Shown here piece after piece: positions 57,034 to 64,000 of a stretch of 64,000 nt of DNA. The translations under genes were made by a program, and so were the position numbers. How positions within the stretch are numbered: the first letter of the stretch is position 1; every line of letters starts with the position of its first letter. The notes beneath the pieces were generated by a model, which was not told the origin of the DNA, did no database searches, and worked only from the letters and a program-made list of their open reading frames with translations. This DNA is from Rostrohypoxylon terebratum (Eukaryota; Ascomycota; Sordariomycetes; Xylariales; Hypoxylaceae): NCBI GenBank assembly GCA_022497145.1, contig MU385910.1, positions 62,001 to 126,000 of the forward strand, given 5' to 3'.

Positions 57034-57975
57034 TGGTATGGCACGAGCTACACTAGCTCTCTATAGGTCATGAACTGGTCATGGAGAAGACGAAAAAGAG
57101 AAAGAGAAAGAATGAGAATTTGTAAAGAATTACAAGCCGATAGAAAGCTTAAAGGCAAATCGGAGTAAGGAAGGCCGCTCCTGCAGGGTCTAGATGCCCG
57201 GGTGGTTCGTCGCGAAGACTTTACGTAGTAAGATTCTAGGGCTCTTTCCGTGGGGACTGGGAACATGGGAACATGGGGGAGTTATGGTAACTTCTCCAAT
57301 TGGCAGAACTCCTAATTTTAGCCCCGCAAATAGCCAAAATCGTGGGAAAGGGAAGCTCTAGCTTCGGCTCTAAACTTTCCCTAACCCCCCGCCAACGTCA
57401 TGTCCATAGACCTTCTCGAAGTACCTATTCGGTTTCAGGTCTTTGTGCCATGAAACATTGCTTGATTTGCGTCTAGGATCTACGTACGAAGTAATACCTA
57501 CTAGGTACAGCTGTAGTTTCTAACGTCTTTATGACCAATTTCAAGGAAGCAATCTTATGCCAAAAACGAGGGACGACATAAATTTTCTGAAATAAAATTG
57601 TGGATAAATTGGAAATCCTCCAATCCCGAGTACCTACTATCTACCGTTTAGAAGGTAGTACTAGTACCTAGGTATTCGTATAGGTACTAGATAGGTAATC
57701 AGTGGGGGGATCCCTTATCCATCTGCTTATCGTCCAGCTTATGTACCGCCTAGTAGCCTGTAGCCTTAGGTAGTCTTATTTTTTCTCAAGAGCTTCATCA
57801 ATTCCAACAGATCCCGGCCTCAGATGTCCGCAGCAGAAACCATCACGATTTCCACGTTGTTCGCTTCAATTTTCCATTGAGCCCTTGCTATGGCTCGAAG
57901 TATTCCCATTAATGCCTCAGATCGCCCTCCGTAACATTCTTTATCAAAATTACCATTTGAATTACCTCAATAACC
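57034..57975. promoter_or_regulatory. divergent promoter GH125 / PAN6
   Basis: A 942-bp spacer. It contains short palindromic ACCTAGGTA-type repeats at about 57655-57700 and nothing else distinctive. It drives the mannosidase (minus) and pantothenate synthetase (plus). Confidence 0.5.
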
Positions 57976-59100
57976 ATGCTAGCGCTCTCTATTCGCAGCT
58001 TCGCAAACTCGCGTGCTCTCAATAGACCCTTCATCCGGACTATGGTCTCGGCCCGCCGTAACGCGTTCGAAACTATTCCGTCTTCGCCAATCCGAATACT
58101 GCGGTCGGTTGAATCTGTTAGAAGATGGAGGAAGCCTCAATACCTCGATCATAGGATTGTTGGTCTTGTCCCCACTATGGGAGCTTTGCATGAAGGTCAT
58201 CTTTCTTTAATTCGCTCCGCAGCCCGCGAAAGCCACCACGTCGTCGTCAGCATATACGTCAACCCGGCGCAATTTGGAATTAAGGAGGATTTGGCTTCTT
58301 ATCCCGTAACTTGGGAATCGGACTGTAAAATCTTGGCCGAATTGGACCGCGAGCTGGCCGACGACGGCGGGAATTTAGGGCGCATCAGTGCTATTTTCGC
58401 GCCAACCACCCCCGACATGTACCCTTCCGGCTTCCCGGGTCAAGAGGTGGACTCGAAGGGAAGCTTCGTGGTTTTAACACCAATCAGTGAGCTTCTCGAG
58501 GGTGGCACTCGACCAACCTTTTTCAGAGGCGTGGCCACCGTTTGCATGAAGCTTTTCAACATTGTACAACCTGAAAGGGTATATTTCGGCCAAAAGGATG
58601 TTCAACAAACTGTAGTGATCCGTAAAATGGTCAGGGACTTTATGCTACCGACCGAGGTGGTTATTGGCCCTACTGTCCGGGAGTCCGACGGTCTTGCTTT
58701 AAGCTCGCGAAACGTCTACCTTGGCGAAAGGCGACGCAGAGTTGCGACAGTATTATATCACGCACTAAAGGCTGCTGAAACCCAATACCAGAATGGAGCA
58801 CTAGATCGTGAATCGATCTTGGGGGCCGCCAACTTCGTTGCCGCAAACATTTTAAATGAGCAGCTAGCCTTGTCACCCGAGGAGAGAGTAAGGTATGAGA
58901 TAGATTACATCTCACTTGCAGATCCTTTATCGATGGAAGAGCTAGGCCAGGTCGACCCGGAAAAGGGCGGTATCCTAAGCGGCGCAGTGAAGATGCTCCC
59001 CGTCGAATCGCCACAGCCAGGCGAAGACTTGGGACACAGTGGAGGGCCAGCAGTCCGCCTCATAGACAACATTATCTTGAAGTCAGTTGGAAAAGCATAG
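57976..59100 (+). CDS. PAN6: pantoate-beta-alanine ligase (pantothenate synthetase)
   Basis: Single exon, 374 aa. It joins pantoate to beta-alanine with ATP (to AMP) to make pantothenate, the precursor of coenzyme A. Signature elements: PTMGALHEGHLSLIR (66-80, nucleotidyl-transferase HxGH), SIYVNPAQFG, YFGQKDVQQTVVIRKMVRDF and DGLALSSRNVYL (KMSKS-equivalent). The first 30 residues (MLALSIRSFANSRALNRPFIRTMVSARRNAF) lack acids and are Arg/Ser-rich, fitting a mitochondrial presequence. A second ATG at residue 23 could yield a shorter, cytosolic form. A loop insert (ELADDGGNLGRIS and PGQEVDSKGS) is common in fungi. The gene lies upstream of ERG8 on the same strand. Confidence 0.94.
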   Translation: MLALSIRSFANSRALNRPFIRTMVSARRNAFETIPSSPIRILRSVESVRRWRKPQYLDHRIVGLVPTMGALHEGHLSLIRSAARESHHVVVSIYVNPAQFGIKEDLASYPVTWESDCKILAELDRELADDGGNLGRISAIFAPTTPDMYPSGFPGQEVDSKGSFVVLTPISELLEGGTRPTFFRGVATVCMKLFNIVQPERVYFGQKDVQQTVVIRKMVRDFMLPTEVVIGPTVRESDGLALSSRNVYLGERRRRVATVLYHALKAAETQYQNGALDRESILGAANFVAANILNEQLALSPEERVRYEIDYISLADPLSMEELGQVDPEKGGILSGAVKMLPVESPQPGEDLGHSGGPAVRLIDNIILKSVGKA

Positions 59101-59930
59101 ACTAAGCGATGCTTCAATACCCAAGAACTTCATTAATTACCAAAAGAGTATCCTCTAATACCTGCTTCGTTTCTATTTGGCATAGTTGTCTCAAATCTCA
59201 AGCCTGTCGATATCATTAACATGCCTCTTATTACTGCTAATCTGTCATCCCACCAACGCCATTGGCCAATCTCAACACTTTTACTCGGGACTTCCCCAAT
59301 CAGTTACTTAGTGAACTTTTAATTTTCAGACACACATACGTATGTGGATGGCAAGGCCAACACTAATGTATCCGACTTGACACCATACCCAAGCTACCTA
59401 GATCTCTTCTCGTTGTATTCGTTGTATTCGTTGTAGTTCTCCCGGTCAGAGGATTTCGCCTGCAGTTCTACGACGAATCATGGCGATGTACACAAATGGT
59501 ATGTTCTATACCATTTGAGTACTTACTGCAGTAAATAGGTTAGGTATACATTACATGGCTCGATTTAAAGGGGGGTACTAAAGTTCATGTTGGGATAGAA
59601 AGTTCCAATTCCCCGCAGAAAAAGAAGGTTAAGCCGTTTTCGTCCCGTCCACAAACTTAGACCTTCACCGATAGCGTTGTTGGAAATCGCAACCTTACCT
59701 AAAGTTCAACTGTCATAATTTGGGCTTGCTCAAGGTTGCGGTCCGGAATCTTCTGACTTCTTATATAAAAGTATTTTTCGCTTTCCCCTGTCGATCTTTT
59801 CTTTTTGTTCCTCTCCAATTGACTTCCGTCGAGTGGCCCAAACCTCGCTAACACATCACCCGCTATACACACAACACAACACACACATACAACAACGGGA
59901 ATCAAAAGAGGCGCGGGGTAGAGCTCTCAA
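59101..59930. promoter_or_regulatory. intergenic, ERG8 promoter
   Basis: 830 bases between PAN6 and ERG8, both plus strand. It includes a tandem GTATTCGTT repeat (59411-59436) and an AC-rich leader just ahead of the ERG8 ATG (59868-59895). No gene was recognised. Confidence 0.5.
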
Positions 59931-61490
59931 ATGTCGGGTACATCCACCGCCGTCTCCGCTCCGGGCAAGGTTCTCCTGGCCGGAGGCTACCTCGTTCTCG
60001 ACCGTCAATACACCGGACTTGTCTTCGGCCTAAGCGCTCGCATTAATGTCGTCGCTGAAGAGATTAAGACAAGCAAGGGCGTTCAGCTGAGCGAGATCAT
60101 TGTTGATAGTCCCCAGTTCCTCGAAGCTCAATGGCGTTATGGATACCATCTTGCTCCTGGAGACGGCGGCATTAAAGTCACGCAGCTGCAAGTGTGAGTA
60201 TCTCACCATTTTCCTACAATTTACGACTAGCTATATGGTATCTTTGAATTTTTTTATTGTGAGATATAATAGTAAACATTTATATGATGTGCTTACATCA
60301 AATGCGCCCGCTTTCATCTTACCATTTTATAATAAAATAATGAAATATATAACCCACGTTCGAACATTTTATACTCAAATCCAAGCAGTGGCTCCAACAT
60401 AAACAAAAATCCGTTCGTCGAGATCACGCTAGCCTACGCCCTCACCTACATCACTGCCGCGGGCCACCTCAAAAAATCATACACGTTTGAACCGGTCCAG
60501 CTCACCATCCTCGCCGACAACGACTATTACTCGCAACCTCATACCTCTTCCCCATCTTCGTCTCTCTCTAGTCGTTTCTCAAAATTCCCCACTAAGCTCA
60601 AAGACGCTCACAAAACCGGGCTCGGCTCCTCCGCGGCCCTAGTCACGGCGCTGACTGCCGCGTTGCTAACACACTACCTGCCGCGCTCCGCCTTCGACCC
60701 GGCTACCGAGCAAGGCAAACTGGTCCTGCACAACCTAGCGCAGGCCGCCCACTGCGCGGCCCAGGGCAAAGTCGGCTCCGGGTTCGACGTCGCAGCCGCC
60801 GTTTTCGGGTCCTGCGTGTACCGCCGCTTCTCCCCCTCCATCCTGAAAGATCTGCCCGAAGTCGGAGCGCCGGGTTTCTCCTCCGCGCTAGCGGCGTGCG
60901 TCGACCCCTCCCCGGCCTCCGAAGGCAGCACGGGCGGGTGGGACACGCAGGTCGCCAAGGCCAGCGCGAGCATGCCGCCCGGCGTCGCGCTCCGCATGTG
61001 CGATGTGGACTGCGGCAGCCAGACCGTGGGCATGGTGAAGCAGGTCCTGAAGTGGCGCGACGAGACGGACCCCGCCGGCGCGAAGAAGCTGTGGGACGAG
61101 CTGCAGAGACGGAATGAGGAGTTGGGTGCCGTGCTGAGCCAGGACCGGAAGGGGGATATCAGGGACGCGGTGTCGGGTATCAGGGAGTTGGTTAGGGAGA
61201 TGGGGGAGAGAAGCGGGGTGCCGATCGAGCCCGAGAGCCAGACTTATCTGCTAGATGCGCTGACAAGAGAGGTGGAGGGCGTGTATGCCGGTGTGGTGCC
61301 CGGCGCGGGAGGGTACGATGCGCTGGCATTGCTGGTCAAGGATGACGAGGCGACGGAGGCGAGGATTAAGGAGTATTTATCAAAATTGAGCGCGGAGAAG
61401 GGTTGGAAGGTTAGGTTGCTTGATGTTAAGGGCGAGATGGAGGGTGTGAGGACGGAGGAGCTGGAGCAGTATAAGGGGTGGTTGTCTTGA
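59931..61490 (+). CDS. ERG8: phosphomevalonate kinase
   Basis: Two exons (59931-60193, 60389-61490) give 454 aa. It converts mevalonate-5-phosphate to the diphosphate in ergosterol/isoprenoid synthesis. GHMP-kinase marks: N-terminal SAPGKVLLAGGYLVLD (motif 1), KTGLGSSAALVTALTAALL (motif 2, phosphate loop), GKVGSGFDVAAAVFGSCVYRRFSP and a C-terminal VPGAGGYDALALLV (motif 3). Length is normal. The 195-nt intron is long for this window and strongly AT-rich, in contrast to the GC-rich second exon (60600-61100). The donor GTGAGT and acceptor AAGCAG give LQVGSNINKNPFVE in frame. The 3' UTR carries a TGTTGA tandem repeat. Confidence 0.93.
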
Positions 61491-61615
61491 AAGGCTTCTG
61501 GAGATATGGTAGATATAATCGTAGATGGGTCGGCTTCTTTTTACTTGATGACCTAGGTATTTATTCATAGCTCAAAAATAGAATGTGATATTTCTTTTGA
61601 AAGAATAGATGAATT

Positions 61616-61645
61616 GTTTGTTGATGTTGATGTTGATGTTGATGT
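61616..61645. repeat. hexamer tandem repeat in ERG8 3' UTR
   Basis: About five copies of the TGTTGA/TTGATG unit, followed by a diverged unit ending TTCATG. It lies about 125 bases downstream of the ERG8 stop. Confidence 0.75.
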
Positions 61646-61869
61646 TCATGATAATCAAAAAGTAAATATCTAGATCAATTTTGAAATTAAGAGCAGGTGA
61701 TGTCGAATGTAAATATGATGTGTAAGTATAAGGAAACAATAAGTAAAAGGAGACGTCATTCCCAAACCTCTCCTCAGGCCCAGGCTAGGATCTTGATGAA
61801 TCGGCTTCCTAGCTCCTGCGCCCCCGCTGTTGGGTACTTATTTGCCTCCCCTTTTTCAAGGTCCTTGTC

Positions 61870-61964
61870 GGAATCGAACCCTAGGCTCCCTATCTCAGAG
61901 GAGCCGTTATTCTGTACTAGTGCGGGAACGATCGAGGTGTCTGAGGCGTCAAGCTACCTAACCA
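61870..61964 (-). ncRNA. tRNA-derived/SINE-like element (B box, variable-arm-like hairpin)
   Basis: On the minus strand: A-box-like TGGTTAGGTAGC (61964-61953), then a perfect 6-bp hairpin GGCTCC...GGAGCC with a 10-nt loop placed like a tRNA variable arm, then the B box GGTTCGATTCC (61880-61870). T-stem pairing is largely lost and no acceptor stem forms, so it is not a functional tRNA. It may be the head of a SINE or a decayed class II tRNA. Confidence 0.35.
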
Positions 61965-62807
61965 CCACTTGGTAAGTTGTTACCTGATACGCCGCCGATG
62001 GATATTCGGTACCGTACTTTGTTATTTAACCTTCATTTCGGACAGTGCTGGCAGACAGGTACCTAAGCATTAACCACCAGCACCAGTCGGCAAATAAGTC
62101 ACGATCAGGTACCGACGGGGCGTCTGGGTATATTCACAGAAAAACCAGTTCTCTGCAATTTATATATTCGTGCTACGGCATGCCGCAGATGATGGTAAAC
62201 ACTCTCCTAATCAAGGATGAGAGCTAGAAAAACGCCGGTATTCCTTAATGTCACAGGAGGCACCCCCGACCCCTTTAACCCGACCATGCATGATACCCAA
62301 CGGGTCATTAACCCCCATTAAAAATCTCCTCAAAAACCTAACGCCTCGATGGGTTTATTGTGCTGCTGGATGTGCTAGGAAGCAAGTAAAATGGAAGAAT
62401 TCAGGAATCATGAGTCTAATGTACCGCACCGGTTACCGCAATTATCGTACACCCTCCTCTTACGAAAAAAATTAATAAAAAGGCCTATGATGATAAAATG
62501 GAATCTTCTTCGTGTTCATTCGTTCGTGATTAGACGTACGTAGGTATCTACCGCGTAATATGTAGACGAAAGTGGCCGAGTGTGAGGTCTCGTGTCGAGA
62601 AATTAGACCACCTTTCTGCACGCCCCGTTTACCAGCATGGCTCGTTTTGCTGGTCTGCAAAGCAGAGTTGGGGGTAAAGAGGCGTAGCTGTAGAATTCAG
62701 CTCGGTGTAGTAAACGAGATCGAAATGTCCTATCCGGTTTCTGTCGCCGGCCATCTCCGGATTTAATGGCAATCGTTGTCCTAATGCAAGCCAAACATCT
62801 TGGCGCC

Positions 62808-63773
62808 TTAGATGAGGTTGTCAGCAGGCGAGATAGGCGTGCTCGGGGTAACCTGTCAATGGTTAGTGATGACAAGAATTTGTATCGTAATTACAACATA
62901 AAAGTATAGTATATCGTAATGGGGACAAACTCACCTTCAGGACAGGCGTGACAGGTCGTAGGGAGGGCGGAGCGGGAGCTTTGCGCGGGGTTCCGATGGC
63001 CGAGGGATCGGCCATACCAAAGCGGGATGCCGCCGCTTGCTCCTTCAGAATGGCGATCCTATTGCAAGAAGGGGAAATCCGTTAGTTTCAGTTCTTAGAC
63101 CAATGTTTACCTAGGTCTTAGGTACGGATAGCCTATTCCTGTTCCTATTCCCACGTATTCCCACGTATTCCCACCGCCTAATCCGGCGGGGCAATAAATA
63201 ATATGCTTATGTAACCCCTCCAGGGTTAGCTGCGGTGAGGCAATGCAAAGCAGAGCTGACCGATGAGGCGTAAGAACAGAAAGGCTATTGGACGGAGTAC
63301 GAGACAAAAAGAAGTAGAATGGCGAAAAAAGGAACAAAGGGTATTGGCTTACTCATCTTCCGAGACACCCGGCAAGGAGACAGTCTCATGCTTGAAGTTG
63401 AAAGGCGCTGACTGTGACGAGGCGAATGTTAGCGATAATAAAACATCATTATATGTATGTATACTCCGGGTATTAGGTACGTGGGTAGGTAGTAGTATGT
63501 GGAAATTAGTAAGCATCCGTCATATCGCTACCTACTACCTACTACCTACTGCTTACCCGGTAGCGGGTAGGGGGCAGAGGATAGAGGATAGAAATAGATT
63601 GTGGACGATGTGTGCGGAGGGTTTGATATGTTAGGTATGCATAGGATAGGATAAGCGAAGCGACTTACAATTTGCAGCGGCGCCTTTTCGGACGGAGCAG
63701 AAGATTTCTTGACCTCGACGATCGCGAAAAGTCTCGTTAAAAAGTTGGAGAAACCACCGACGCAGCCTGCCAT
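62808..63773 (-). CDS. small CRIB-motif protein (putative Rho/Cdc42-binding)
   Basis: Four exons (63773-63669, 63411-63353, 63058-62935, 62852-62808) give 110 aa. The junction of exons 1 and 2 creates QISAPFNFKHETVSLPG (residues 34-50), which follows the CRIB consensus I-S-x-P-x2-F-x-H-x2; the final HVG is replaced by VSL. CRIB motifs bind GTP-loaded Cdc42/Rac. The N terminus MAGCVGGFSNFLTRLFAIVEVKK is hydrophobic-basic, and with Gly3-Cys4 could attach to membranes. The rest is Pro/Ala/Thr-rich and disordered (AIGTPRKAPAPPSLRPVTPVL). About two thirds of the locus is intron (257, 294 and 82 nt), and each intron has a CTAAC branch site and correct phase. Identification rests on the motif and clean splicing; no named family was recognised. 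Confidence 0.65.
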
Positions 63774-64000
63774 TTTGGCGATGATTTGAATACGATAGTA
63801 CGTGGGTGGAGGTAATAAGGTGATCGAATGGTGAAAATAGTAGAGATAGAGAAGGACGGCGAGATGGGGGAAAAATAGTATTATACTGATGCTGCCAAAA
63901 TTTGACGTTGCGACCGTAGGCTTAGCTGTAGACAGTGTAAGAAAAAAAATCAATGCACGCCAAACCAGTGCAAGGCAAACCTCAGATGACGAGTGGAAAA
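63774..64000. other. window end, upstream of the CRIB-like gene
   Basis: 227 bases with no recognised gene; presumably the promoter of the minus-strand CRIB-like gene. Confidence 0.4.

Larger units (their letters stand above)
61491..62807. other. intergenic with tRNA-like element
   Basis: About 1.3 kb between ERG8 and the CRIB gene (convergent). It holds a (TGATGT)n tandem repeat in the ERG8 3' UTR (61616-61645), the B-box element listed separately, and an inverted pair ACTTATTTGCC / GGCAAATAAGT near 61836 and 62088. No coding gene was recognised. Confidence 0.45.

Noticed and set aside
61870..61964. Functional tRNA-Ser/Leu on the minus strand
   Set aside because: Only two of five T-stem pairs form and no acceptor stem can be drawn, so a working tRNA is not supported.

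Overview
The window is nuclear DNA of a filamentous ascomycete (Pezizomycotina, probably Sordariomycetes; the exact taxon cannot be read from it). The evidence is: short GT-AG introns, mostly 50-130 nt, with CTAAC-type branch sites; fungal-only families (Zn2Cys6 regulator, GH125 mannosidase, catalase-related peroxidase, fungal TRAPP and ASTRA subunits); and wide gene-poor spacers carrying a small CCTAGG-type palindromic repeat. I reconstructed 21 protein-coding genes by splicing, plus one decayed dehydrogenase, one probable MITE and two weak tRNA-like elements. I saw no rRNA gene, intact tRNA, CRISPR array, biosynthetic cluster or virus-like sequence.

Layout. 0-12 kb: MFS sugar transporter (-), PlsB/GNPAT-type acyltransferase with a peroxisomal-type C terminus (-), RNase P/MRP subunit POP4 (+), amidase (-), TTC1-like TPR protein (-). 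12-20 kb: HAD phosphatase with a disrupted 5' end (+), ASTRA subunit ASA1 (-), then about 5 kb without genes that holds a 371-bp element with 57-bp inverted ends. 20-28 kb: Zn2Cys6 transcription factor (+), SDR pseudogene (-), secretory single-pass membrane protein (+). 28-34 kb: CHMP7-like ESCRT-III protein (+), RAD18 (-) and POL32 (+); the last two share a 619-bp divergent promoter with MCB-like sites. 34-37 kb: gene-free. 37-47 kb: large mitochondrial PPR protein (+), DEAD-box helicase DBP7 (-), TRAPPIII subunit TRS85 (-). 47-50 kb: gene-free. 50-64 kb: modular polysaccharide deacetylase (+), catalase-related peroxidase (+), GH125 mannosidase with a 15-nt micro-exon (-), pantothenate synthetase PAN6 (+), phosphomevalonate kinase ERG8 (+), and a 110-aa CRIB-like protein split over four exons (-).

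Most genes are ordinary housekeeping loci with no common pathway. The clearest functional link is RAD18/POL32: the PCNA ubiquitin ligase and the PCNA-binding polymerase-delta subunit, both acting in post-replication repair, lie head to head. The observations most worth following are that promoter, the MITE, the GH125 micro-exon, the CRIB-like microprotein, the triplicated module of the deacetylase, the frame break in the HAD gene and the dispersed palindromic repeat. All exon boundaries were placed by eye from splice signals, reading frame and family fit, without alignments or transcript data.
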